Source of the DNA: an uncultured Ruminococcus sp.
GTDB taxonomy: Bacteria > Bacillota > Clostridia > Oscillospirales > Ruminococcaceae
Direction: 5' to 3'
Assembly (NCBI GenBank): GCA_937901485.1
Contig: CALGTT010000259.1
Coordinates: forward strand, 1 to 6,021
DNA: 6,021 nucleotides
Position numbers and translations under genes: made by a program. The notes under the pieces are model-generated. The model saw nothing but the letters and a program-made list of their open reading frames with translations. It searched no databases and was not told the origin of the DNA. Position 1 is the stretch's first letter. Each line of letters opens with the position of its first letter. Positions 1 through 5,799 of the stretch are shown here, piece after piece.

Positions 1-14
1 TATTTTTTCTGCAA

Positions 15-20
15 TGTCAA
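15..20 (-). promoter_or_regulatory. Possible -35 box of a leftward promoter cut by the window edge
   Basis: The minus strand reads TTGACA here, a perfect sigma-A -35 hexamer. With a 17-nt spacer its -10 box would fall just outside the window, so it cannot be confirmed. It would serve a leftward gene beyond position 1. The rest of 1-97 is AT-rich and shows no gene. Confidence 0.2.
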
Positions 21-97
21 TAGGTTTTTCCACAACGCTGCAAATAATTATCACGGTTTCAAACTCGAAAATAAGGACGCTTTTGTGCACAATTGAC

Positions 98-125
98 AAA
101 AAACCGGAGCGAAGTGCTCCGGTTT
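98..125 (-). terminator. Rho-independent terminator of the CPBP protease gene
   Basis: A perfect 10-bp stem (101-110 with 116-125, arm AAACCGGAGC) closes a 5-nt loop. On the minus strand it is followed by a run of six T (103-98). It begins 6 nt after the TAG stop of the protease gene, the expected place for its intrinsic terminator. Confidence 0.9.
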
Positions 126-131
126 GCAGTG

Positions 132-1343
132 CTATGAAAGTTCGCCGTTCGTTGTCTGAATGATCCAGACAACGGACATGATAACATGCGCAAGTGTCAC
201 AAAGACGAGCGGGATGGAGGTCGCGGCAATGCGCAGACCGCGTTCGGTCTGGTGGGGCGTTGCATAGGGCAGGCGTTCGCGGACGATCATGCGCACAAGC
301 AGGACGATACCGACACAGGTCACAACGAAATAGCCGATATCCAGCACACTGTAGAACAGGTCAAGACCGTACACATCCGCGATCTCAAAGAGCTGTGCGG
401 CGGTATTCACTGCCATATGGCAGAAGATCGCCGGCATGATGGAGTCATGCTTGACCGTCAGATAGCCCATGAAGATGCCGACAAAGAACGCCAGCACAAA
501 CTGTGCGATATTCTCGTGCCAAAGTCCGAACAGCACGGCACTTGCGATGATGCCGAACCGCTGGCTGACGCGGGAGAGGTTCTTCAGCGTAAAGCCACGG
601 AACAGCAGCTCCTCGGTCACGGGCGCGACAATGCAGCTGTAGATGCACATGAGCACCATGTTTTTGATGTCCGTACCCGCAGAAAGGTCGGGATCATACG
701 CGGTGATGCCCGCCGCAGACAGAAAGTCCATGATCCATCCGGCAAGGAAACCGCACACGGACTGCAAACCGATGGCAGTGCAGATATAAATGACGATCAG
801 CCCCGGAGTCAGCCCCTTTGTGCGGAACAGCGTGGGGATGGGAATTTTCGCCCATTTACAGCCGAGTATGGCAAATCCCGCGTTGCACAGCAGAAAGACG
901 ATGATGTTCATCGCTGTACCGGAGGAGGATGACCAGAAGTATTCATCCAGCAGGGTTTCGTAATTCTCCGGCAGTGTACCGCCTGCCGCAGAAGTGTCAA
1001 GCCATGTCTGCACGGCAAAATACAGGAGCGAAAAGACCACAGCCAGAAGATTGGAAAGGATCATGTGCCCCGTCAGACACGCGCCGGTGATGTTGAAATA
1101 CCGCCGGATGCGTCCTGCCTCGCGTGCGTTCGGACGCAGGGGAATGCGGCATCCGGGGATGAGGATCTGCGGCACGATGTCAACATAGCTTTCGCTGTAA
1201 TCGTGGAATTCGGTTTCGTTCCCGAACGGATCGTGCGGATCTATCGTCTGTTCGTCGCGCCGCTGCAATTCTGCCACAGCCGCACGCAGCTCTGCCGCCT
1301 GCGCCTTGAATTGTTCGGCGGTGAAAATCTCTACGTCTTGCAT
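132..1343 (-). CDS. CPBP family intramembrane metalloprotease (Abi/CAAX-protease-like)
   Basis: Predicted multi-pass membrane protein of 403 aa. It carries the three CPBP (ABI, Rce1-like) signature motifs: EELLFR at residues 244-249, FGLWH at 272-276 and HMAVN at 309-313. In this family the glutamates and histidines line a membrane-embedded active site. Several hydrophobic segments run between about residue 90 and the C-terminus. The first 80 residues are soluble and charged, and residues 8-30 are Glu/Ala/Leu-rich and may form a short coiled coil. The frame is open to 1433, but I start at the ATG at 1343. It has AAAGGAG 6 nt upstream, and the sigma-A promoter (1378-1406) lies inside the longer frame, so upstream codons would not be transcribed. 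Bacterial members act in bacteriocin self-immunity, peptide maturation or CAAX-like processing. The substrate is unknown and no peptide gene is adjacent. It is transcribed alone, downstream of the rpsT terminator. Confidence 0.93.
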   Translation of the reverse strand: MQDVEIFTAEQFKAQAAELRAAVAELQRRDEQTIDPHDPFGNETEFHDYSESYVDIVPQILIPGCRIPLRPNAREAGRIRRYFNITGACLTGHMILSNLLAVVFSLLYFAVQTWLDTSAAGGTLPENYETLLDEYFWSSSSGTAMNIIVFLLCNAGFAILGCKWAKIPIPTLFRTKGLTPGLIVIYICTAIGLQSVCGFLAGWIMDFLSAAGITAYDPDLSAGTDIKNMVLMCIYSCIVAPVTEELLFRGFTLKNLSRVSQRFGIIASAVLFGLWHENIAQFVLAFFVGIFMGYLTVKHDSIMPAIFCHMAVNTAAQLFEIADVYGLDLFYSVLDIGYFVVTCVGIVLLVRMIVRERLPYATPHQTERGLRIAATSIPLVFVTLAHVIMSVVWIIQTTNGELS

Positions 1344-1377
1344 GGGAATCTCCTTTGCATCAGATTTGTTCTCTTCT

Positions 1378-1406
1378 ATTGTAACACAAATTTGCGGATT
1401 TGTAAA
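1378..1406 (-). promoter_or_regulatory. Sigma-A promoter of the CPBP protease gene
   Basis: On the minus strand TTTACA (1406-1401) and TACAAT (1383-1378) are separated by exactly 17 nt. The predicted start is near 1371, giving a leader of about 28 nt before the ATG at 1343. It lies immediately downstream of the rpsT terminator, so the protease gene is separately expressed. It also rules out the longer reading frame. Confidence 0.8.
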
Positions 1407-1419
1407 TACATCGGGAATG

Positions 1420-1446
1420 AAAAAAGCTGCCACACGAGTGTGCAGC
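1420..1446 (-). terminator. Rho-independent terminator of rpsT
   Basis: The minus strand forms GCTG-CACA, a CTCG tetraloop, then TGTG-(G bulge)-CAGC, followed by six T (1425-1420). It lies 32 nt past the rpsT stop codon and just before the promoter of the next gene on the same strand. Confidence 0.85.
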
Positions 1447-1477
1447 AGCCAAAATTCATTGCTTTGTATGACTGAAC

Positions 1478-1732
1478 TTATGCGTTCAGAAGCTTAGCCA
1501 GATGCGCCTTCTTGCGAGCTGCATTGTTCTTGTGCAGCAGGTTCTTTGCGCAAGCCTGGTCAACGCGCTTGATTGCAGTCTTTACTGCAGCTTCCTTGTC
1601 AGCTGCATTGTTTGCGCAAGCGAGCTCAGCCTTCTTGATCATGGTCTTCAGATTGGACTTTCTTGCCTTGTTGGCAGCAGCCTTGGTCTTGTTTACCTTT
1701 ACTCTCTTCTTAGCAGACTTGATATTCGGCAT
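1478..1732 (-). CDS. rpsT: 30S ribosomal protein S20
   Basis: Ribosomal protein S20 binds 16S rRNA early in assembly of the small subunit. The 84-aa product begins MPNIKSAKKRV, the usual S20 start, is rich in Lys and Ala throughout, and ends in LAKLLNA. Length is close to the family norm (87 aa in E. coli). The frame can be extended to a GTG at 1741, but that codon shares its last base with the Shine-Dalgarno sequence. The ATG at 1732 has AGGAGG (1746-1741) at an 8-nt spacing and is clearly the start. The gene is monocistronic, with its own extended -10 promoter, a leader of about 130 nt and its own terminator. It diverges from gpr, as in Bacillus. S20 represses its own translation in E. coli; the long leader here leaves room for control, but I see no proven S20 site. 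Confidence 0.97.
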   Translation of the reverse strand: MPNIKSAKKRVKVNKTKAAANKARKSNLKTMIKKAELACANNAADKEAAVKTAIKRVDQACAKNLLHKNNAARKKAHLAKLLNA

Positions 1733-1819
1733 TTTGTGCACCTCCTGTAAAAATTCTGGCAGCGTATAAATACGCCATCACGGTATAAAATAAGAAAGCA
1801 GAGAGACACGAACTGCTTT

Positions 1820-1838
1820 CGGACGGAACGATCGTCCG
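1820..1838 (-). other. Hairpin in the rpsT leader RNA
   Basis: Six base pairs (1820-1825 with 1833-1838, arm CGGACG) enclose a 7-nt loop. It lies midway in the predicted rpsT 5' leader. Its role is unknown: it could be a leader-stabilising stem or part of an autoregulatory site. Confidence 0.4.
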
Positions 1839-1839
1839 C

Positions 1840-1869
1840 GCATAGTATACCGTCACTATACCTATGTTA
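1840..1869 (+). promoter_or_regulatory. Candidate sporulation (sigma-G-type) promoter for gpr
   Basis: GCATA (1840-1844) fits the sigma-G -35 pattern GHATR. After an 18-nt spacer, TATGTTA (1863-1869) matches the -10 pattern CATWHTA at 5 of 7 positions. No good sigma-A pair is seen ahead of gpr. In B. subtilis gpr is read by the forespore factors sigma-F and sigma-G, so this candidate makes sense, but the match is imperfect. It lies inside an imperfect palindrome (1841-1866). Confidence 0.35.
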
Positions 1870-1870
1870 T

Positions 1871-1899
1871 ATTGTACCACCTTTTTCACAAAAAAGCAA
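1871..1899 (-). promoter_or_regulatory. Extended -10 sigma-A promoter of rpsT
   Basis: The minus strand shows TTGCTT (1899-1894), a 17-nt spacer and TACAAT (1876-1871) preceded by TGG, an extended -10 element that offsets the weak -35 box. The predicted start is near 1864, giving a leader of about 130 nt before the rpsT ATG. The -35 box lies inside the left arm of the gpr leader hairpin (1892-1942). Confidence 0.6.
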
Positions 1900-1942
1900 G
1901 CCCTTTTTTCACGATTTTTTCAGAGAAAAGGAACTTGCTTTT
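1892..1942 (+). other. Long A/T-rich stem-loop upstream of gpr
   Basis: AAAAGCAAG (1892-1900) pairs with CTTGCTTTT (1934-1942). Inside it CCTTTT (1902-1907) pairs with AAAAGG (1926-1931), and a few wobble pairs may extend it. The structure ends 13 nt before the gpr Shine-Dalgarno sequence. It would form in a gpr transcript started near 1877. It may stabilise the mRNA or tune translation; its function is inferred only from position. Confidence 0.4.
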
Positions 1943-1967
1943 CAGCATTTTTCACAAGGAGGATCAT

Positions 1968-2822
1968 ATGCAGTACAGAACAGACCTTGCGCTGGAAAGT
2001 CTGGCGCGGACTGCCGTGCGTTCGGGGATCACAGAACGGCGGCGCGGTGAGCATTTCCGCATCACGGAGATCCATGTTGCGGATGATGAAAGCGGACGCT
2101 CCATCGGCAAGACCAAGGGGACGTATATCACGCTGGAGGGGCAGTCGCTTTCCCGATTTTCCGATGATTTCGAGAACATGGCAACGGAGCTTGCCGCAGA
2201 GCTGCGCCCCCTCCTGCCGGCGGAGGGCTGCGTGCTGGTGGCAGGGCTTGGCAATCAGGACATCACGCCCGACGCGCTCGGCCCGCGCACAATGGCAAGC
2301 GTGCTCGCCACGCGGCATTTGCGGAAAGAGCTGAACGGAGAGGACGAGGCGTTTCTGCGTGATCTCCGTCCGGTGAGCGTGATCGCAGGCGGCGTTCTGG
2401 GGCAGACGGGCATGGAGAGCGCAGAGCTGCTCAAAGCCGTGGCGGATGCCATTGCGCCGACCGCGGTAATCGCCGTGGACGCGCTCGCCTGCTCCAGTCT
2501 TGACAGGCTGGGGACAACGGTGCAGATCGCCGACACAGGCATTGCGCCCGGCAGCGGCGTGGCAAATCATCGGCTCGCGCTGACGCAGGAGGTGTTCGGC
2601 ATTCCGGTGATCGGGATGGGCGTGCCGACGGTGATCGGGATGCACACCATCGCGGAGGATCTGACGGGGCATCCGCTGAAAGTGCCGCGTCCGGATATGA
2701 TGGTCACGCCGCGCGATGTGGACAGGCTCATTTCACAGGCGGCGCATCTCCTCGCCTGCGGCATCAACCTCGCGCTGCATCCGCAGATGGAGTATCAGGA
2801 TGTTTGCGGGTTGATGGCATGA
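1968..2822 (+). CDS. gpr: Spore germination protease GPR
   Basis: GPR (peptidase family A25) degrades the small acid-soluble proteins that coat DNA in the spore core, releasing amino acids at germination. The 284-aa product has the RTDLALE motif at residues 4-10. The two catalytic aspartates are recognisable: Asp102 in TPDALGP and Asp171 in VDALA, corresponding to Asp127 and Asp193 of B. megaterium GPR. DTGIAPGSGVAN (189-200) and MMVTPRDVD (244-252) are further family blocks. The ATG at 1968 has AAGGAGG (1956-1962) at a 5-nt spacing. The frame extends in phase to a TTG at 1872, but that codon has no ribosome site and the extra residues do not look like GPR. From the chosen start only three residues precede RTDLA, so the autocleaved propeptide (15-16 aa in Bacillus) is almost absent. 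The segment before MMVTP is also much shorter than in Bacillus, explaining the smaller size. It is monocistronic; no spoIIP follows. Confidence 0.95.
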   Translation: MQYRTDLALESLARTAVRSGITERRRGEHFRITEIHVADDESGRSIGKTKGTYITLEGQSLSRFSDDFENMATELAAELRPLLPAEGCVLVAGLGNQDITPDALGPRTMASVLATRHLRKELNGEDEAFLRDLRPVSVIAGGVLGQTGMESAELLKAVADAIAPTAVIAVDALACSSLDRLGTTVQIADTGIAPGSGVANHRLALTQEVFGIPVIGMGVPTVIGMHTIAEDLTGHPLKVPRPDMMVTPRDVDRLISQAAHLLACGINLALHPQMEYQDVCGLMA

Positions 2823-2826
2823 CAGG

Positions 2827-2868
2827 AAGACCGTGCAAAGCTGTCAGACTTTGCACGGTCTTGTTTTA
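2827..2868 (+). terminator. Rho-independent terminator of gpr
   Basis: A perfect 14-bp stem (2827-2840 with 2849-2862) with an 8-nt loop is followed by GTTTTA. It starts 4 nt after the gpr stop and fills the gap to the convergent toxin gene. On the minus strand the same hairpin has no T run after it, so it should stop toxin-antitoxin transcripts less well. Confidence 0.9.
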
Positions 2869-3174
2869 TAATTTGTCTTTGAAAAGCGTTTGCATGTAAT
2901 CACTTCTGCCATAAAGGATTCTGTCAATGAACACATCCGTTCTATTCGTGCGGTAGAAGGTCATGTAATTCTTGTAAATTACAAAACGGCAGCCGCTGTT
3001 CAGACCGGACGAAAACACCAATGGTGCGCCCATTTCCGGCTGTTCTCCAAGCAAATCTATCACATTCAGAATGCCGTTTACAGTACTCTGTGCGGCAGCA
3101 GGATTACCGAGGTTCTGAGCAATATAATCCCAGATCCCGTCAAGGTCATTCAATGCTTCCGGTGAATAATGCAG
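2866..3174 (-). CDS. Type II toxin, RelE/ParE family
   Basis: Small toxin of the RelE/ParE superfamily, whose members cut ribosome-bound mRNA or poison gyrase. Subtype and target cannot be read from this sequence. The fold is recognisable: a first strand LHYSPEA, a helix NDLDGIWDYIA, a second helix around PAAAQSTVNGILNVIDLL, and the C-terminal strands CRFVIYKNYMTFYR and VFIDRILYGRSDY. The start is unusual. The conserved first strand is encoded upstream of the first conventional start codon (TTG at 3153), and the frame opens only after a TAA at 3210-3208 with no ATG, GTG or TTG between. I extend to the CTG at 3174, which gives 102 aa, begins 1 nt after the antitoxin stop and has AAAGGG 5 nt upstream. 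Starting at TTG 3153 gives 95 aa lacking that strand. Translation is probably coupled to the antitoxin, or impaired. Confidence 0.85.
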   Translation of the reverse strand: MHYSPEALNDLDGIWDYIAQNLGNPAAAQSTVNGILNVIDLLGEQPEMGAPLVFSSGLNSGCRFVIYKNYMTFYRTNRTDVFIDRILYGRSDYMQTLFKDKL

Positions 3175-3175
3175 C

Positions 3176-3442
3176 TCAGCCCTTTGCTTTTCTCCTGAAA
3201 TGCTGTCTTACATCCTCGGAGGAGAGCCAGCCCTGTTCGTCACCGGACTTTCTGCCTTTGTCCAGCTCACACATCAGCCGGAGTGCGGCTTTTGTCTTTT
3301 CATATTCTTCCTGTTCAGCAATGTCAACAATGGCATAGCACCCCCTGCCGTTCCTTGTCAGATACACGGGCGTTCCGACAGCAACATCCTGCAGAACAGC
3401 GGAGTAGTTTCTCAGATCGGAAATTGGTTTGATAATCGGCAT
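3176..3442 (-). CDS. Type II antitoxin, Phd/YefM family
   Basis: Antitoxin of 88 aa that should bind the adjacent toxin and repress their shared promoter. The N-terminal half is the Phd/YefM DNA-binding and dimerisation domain: MPIIKPISDLRNYSAVL (1-17), then PVYLTRNGRG (25-34) and AIVDIAE (37-43). The charged C-terminal half, ending GWLSSEDVRQHF and a basic tail, is the expected toxin-binding region. The frame is open upstream to 3502, but that portion covers the promoter. The ATG at 3442 starts the conserved sequence and has GAGGAG upstream (9 nt from GGAG to the ATG). The toxin frame follows directly, the normal antitoxin-first order. The pair is visibly less GC-rich than gpr (25 of 60 G/C at 2941-3000 against 42 of 60 at 2221-2280), consistent with acquisition by transfer. 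Confidence 0.92.
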   Translation of the reverse strand: MPIIKPISDLRNYSAVLQDVAVGTPVYLTRNGRGCYAIVDIAEQEEYEKTKAALRLMCELDKGRKSGDEQGWLSSEDVRQHFRRKAKG

Positions 3443-3473
3443 AGAAACACGCTCCTCTCGTTTGATTACTTTT

Positions 3474-3502
3474 ATTATAACCGATTTATGAGAGAAAGTC
3501 AA
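3474..3502 (-). promoter_or_regulatory. Sigma-A promoter of the toxin-antitoxin operon
   Basis: TTGACT (3502-3497), a 17-nt spacer and a perfect TATAAT (3479-3474) on the minus strand make this the closest match to consensus in the window. Transcription should start near 3467, about 25 nt before the antitoxin ATG. Antitoxins of this family normally bind their own promoter. A short ATAA/TTAT inverted repeat overlaps the spacer and -10, too weak to call an operator. Confidence 0.85.
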
Positions 3503-3541
3503 TGATAAGTTTTAGGGGGACGTAAAGTGGCATATCCAAAG

Positions 3542-3596
3542 GTCGATCAAAAACTTTTCAGCCGCCTGCGGCGCATAGCTGATAGGCTTTTTCGAC
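3542..3596. repeat. Imperfect inverted repeat beside the typA terminator
   Basis: GTCG-(ATC)-AAAAA (3542-3553) pairs with TTTTTCGAC (3588-3596). Inside, CAGC (3559-3562) can pair with GCTG (3578-3581), and a GCCG/CGGC stem competes at the centre. It sits in the 134-bp gap between the toxin-antitoxin promoter and the typA terminator, with no gene of its own. It could be a remnant of a small mobile repeat. Confidence 0.35.
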
Positions 3597-3627
3597 AAAA
3601 AGTCAGGGACAGCTTTTGCTGTCCCTG
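3597..3627 (-). terminator. Rho-independent terminator of typA
   Basis: A perfect 10-bp stem (3604-3613 with 3618-3627, arm CAGGGACAGC) with a 4-nt loop is followed on the minus strand by ACTTTTTG. It begins 10 nt after the typA TAA stop codon. Confidence 0.9.
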
Positions 3628-3637
3628 TATCTGTATC

Positions 3638-5455
3638 TTACTTTTTAGAACGCTGCTTCGCTCTCAGCGAATTATCCAGCACGCGCTTGCGGATGCGCAG
3701 AGATTCGGGAGTTACTTCCAGAAGCTCGTCATCTGCGAGGAATTCCAGACAATCCTCCAGACTCATCACTCTCGGCGGTACAAGACGCAGTGCGTCATCA
3801 GAGCCGCTTGCACGGGTGTTCGTCAGGTGCTTTCTCTTGCAGACATTCACGACCATATCATCCGCCTTCGGAGATACGCCGATGACCATGCCCTCGTAAA
3901 CAGGTGTGCCCGCGCCGATGAACAGCGTGCCGCGCTCCTGTGCATTGTACAGACCATAGGTCACGGCTTCGCCCGATTCATGGCAGATCAGAGAACCGGA
4001 GCTTCTGCGCGGAATATCGCCCTTGTACGGAATATAGCTGTCAAAGACACTGCTCATGATGCCCTCGCCGCGTGTATTGGTCAGGAATTCGCCCTTGTAG
4101 CCGAACAGACCTCTGGACGGTACGAGGAATTCCAGACGCATACGGCTGCCCTGCGGATGCATGGTCTGAAGCTCACCCTTTCGTGTGCCCATCTTTTCCA
4201 TGACCGTACCAACGCATTCCTCCGGAACGTCCACGACCAGACGCTCCTGCGGTTCGTACAGCTTGCCGTCGATCTCCTTGTACAGTACTCTGGGGGTGGA
4301 AACAGCCAGTTCATACCCCTCGCGGCGCATGTTTTCCACCAGGATGGACAGGTGCATTTCGCCTCTGCCCGCAACGCTGAATGCGTCGGTGTTGTCAGTT
4401 TCGTTCACGCGCAGGGATACGTCCTTGAGCAGCTCCTTGAACAGACGCTCACGCAGCTGACGGGAGGTCACATACTTGCCCTCCTGTCCTGCAAAGGGGC
4501 TGTCATTGACGGAGAATGTCATTTCCATGGTCGGCTCGCTGATATGGGTAAACGGCAGCGGTTCGGGATTATCGTAGGCACAAATCGTGTCGCCGATGGT
4601 GATATCCGCAATACCGCTAATGCAGACAATATCGCCGACAGTGGAAGTTTCCACGTTCACCTGTCCGAGTCCCTGCATCTGTGCAAGCGTCACAATACGC
4701 GCAGGTACGGGCTTTTTGTCGGTGTTGGCATTGCAGACCATGACGGGCTGGTTCACCTGAATGCTGCCGCGCTGGATTCTGCCGATGGCGATTCTGCCGA
4801 CATACTCATTATAATCAATGGAAGAAACAAGCATCTGGAGGGGTTCTTCCGGCTCGCCCTGCGGCGGCTCGATGTAGTTGACGATGGTTTCAAACAGGGG
4901 CAGGAGATTCTCGCCTGCCTCATACTGGCTCAGGGAAGCAGTACCCGATCTGCCGGAGCAGAACAGGATGGGACTTTCAAGCTGTTCCTCGTCCGCGTCA
5001 AGGTCGAGGAGGAGTTCCAGCACCTCGTCGCCGATCTCGTCAAGACGTGCATCCGGACGGTCAATCTTGTTGACAACAATGATGATCTTGTGTCCCATTT
5101 CGAGAGCCTTGGAGAGCACGAAGCGTGTCTGCGGCATCGGGCCTTCTGCGGCATCGACCAGCAGGAGCACGCCGTCCACCATGCTCAGGACGCGCTCTAC
5201 CTCGCCGCCGAAATCGGCATGTCCGGGGGTGTCGATGATGTTGATCTTGATATCCTTGTACTGCACTGCGGTGTTCTTTGCAAGGATGGTAATGCCGCGC
5301 TCACGCTCGATGTCGTTCGAGTCCATCACGCGGTCAGCAACGTTCTGGTTCTCACGGAATACACCGCCCTGCTTGAGCATTTCATCCACCAGCGTGGTCT
5401 TGCCGTGGTCAACGTGGGCGATGATGGCTACATTTCTCAGGTTTTCTCTAATCAT
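3638..5455 (-). CDS. typA: Translational GTPase TypA/BipA
   Basis: TypA/BipA is a ribosome-associated GTPase of the EF-G/LepA class, involved in large-subunit assembly and translation under stress or cold. The product is 605 aa, normal for the family (607 in E. coli). The GTPase motifs are intact: G1 AHVDHGKTT (13-21), G2 RGIT (53-56), G3 DTPGH (75-79), G4 NKID (129-132) and a G5-like SGRSG (167-171). It opens with MIRENLRNVAIIAHVDHGKT, the typical TypA start. The middle and C-terminal domains show family blocks such as GRGEMHLSILVENMRREG, GSRMRLEFLVPSRGLFGYKG and TNTRGEG, ending in a basic tail. The ATG at 5455 has AAAGGA 10 nt upstream. It is a single-gene unit with its own promoter and terminator. 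A 696-codon open frame on the opposite strand mirrors it and is not a gene. Confidence 0.98.
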   Translation of the reverse strand: MIRENLRNVAIIAHVDHGKTTLVDEMLKQGGVFRENQNVADRVMDSNDIERERGITILAKNTAVQYKDIKINIIDTPGHADFGGEVERVLSMVDGVLLLVDAAEGPMPQTRFVLSKALEMGHKIIIVVNKIDRPDARLDEIGDEVLELLLDLDADEEQLESPILFCSGRSGTASLSQYEAGENLLPLFETIVNYIEPPQGEPEEPLQMLVSSIDYNEYVGRIAIGRIQRGSIQVNQPVMVCNANTDKKPVPARIVTLAQMQGLGQVNVETSTVGDIVCISGIADITIGDTICAYDNPEPLPFTHISEPTMEMTFSVNDSPFAGQEGKYVTSRQLRERLFKELLKDVSLRVNETDNTDAFSVAGRGEMHLSILVENMRREGYELAVSTPRVLYKEIDGKLYEPQERLVVDVPEECVGTVMEKMGTRKGELQTMHPQGSRMRLEFLVPSRGLFGYKGEFLTNTRGEGIMSSVFDSYIPYKGDIPRRSSGSLICHESGEAVTYGLYNAQERGTLFIGAGTPVYEGMVIGVSPKADDMVVNVCKRKHLTNTRASGSDDALRLVPPRVMSLEDCLEFLADDELLEVTPESLRIRKRVLDNSLRAKQRSKK

Positions 5456-5510
5456 AAGCTTTCAGTCCTTTGTTCTCTGATTCTGTTCGGATTCCTCTTT
5501 TGCATCATAC

Positions 5511-5539
5511 AGTATACCACAATTCTCCGAAAAATGCAA
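5511..5539 (-). promoter_or_regulatory. Extended -10 sigma-A promoter of typA
   Basis: TTGCAT (5539-5534), a 17-nt spacer and TATACT (5516-5511) on the minus strand, preceded by TGG to give an extended -10. The predicted start is near 5504, with a leader of about 49 nt to the ATG at 5455. The arrangement resembles the rpsT promoter (TTGCTT, 17 nt, TGG-TACAAT). Confidence 0.8.
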
Positions 5540-5574
5540 GGTTTCTGCGGAAATATGGCAATTTTTACGAAACC

Positions 5575-5607
5575 AAAAGGACAGTGCAGGGCTGCATTGT
5601 CCTTTTT
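5575..5607. terminator. Strong hairpin, probable bidirectional terminator upstream of typA
   Basis: A 14-bp stem (5575-5588 with 5593-5606, one G-U pair) closes the loop GGGC. T runs follow in both directions: five on the plus strand, four on the minus strand. No plus-strand gene ends here, so its likely job is to stop leftward transcripts from beyond the window before the typA promoter. Confidence 0.7.
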
Positions 5608-5640
5608 GAACGAGTGATGGATTGCTTTGTAATGAAATAT

Positions 5641-5799
5641 GCGTTCGGCTTGCGGAAAAGTCTGTTTTATGGGGTCAGCACTCAGCAGCTGCCCCTAAGT
5701 CCCGCTTTTTATGTTTCAATAGCGATGACGCTCTGCGAAGCAAGCGTCATGCGATTCGAAAAGTCCGCCCGCGAAACAGGACTTTCCGCAGCCGTTCGC
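5641..5799. repeat. Imperfect long inverted repeat flanking the first repeat unit
   Basis: The segment 5641-5667 is a diverged reverse complement of 5774-5799; both contain TGCGGAAA and a GTC/CTGTTT block, with two mismatches and a few single-base gaps over about 26 bp. Folding them together encloses the first ATGACGCT hairpin and gives a branched structure. Confidence 0.55.

Noticed and set aside
186..932. A 248-codon plus-strand frame opposite the CPBP protease gene
   Set aside because: It is rich in His, Asp and Arg with no domain, and lies antisense to a gene with three clear catalytic motifs plus its own promoter and terminator.
1344..1433. Upstream extension of the CPBP protease frame by 30 codons
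   Set aside because: The sigma-A promoter at 1378-1406 lies within it, and the extension also reaches into the rpsT terminator. The ATG at 1343 has a strong, well-spaced ribosome site.
1920..2672. A 250-codon minus-strand frame opposite gpr
   Set aside because: The gpr reading on the plus strand contains both catalytic aspartates and the family blocks; the opposite frame has no recognisable feature.
3527..5617. A 696-codon open frame on the plus strand opposite typA
   Set aside because: It is the mirror of a strongly conserved typA on the minus strand and shows no recognisable domain. It also runs through the typA promoter and both neighbouring terminators, and begins at a GTG in the toxin-antitoxin upstream region. 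Long antisense frames are common opposite GC-biased genes.
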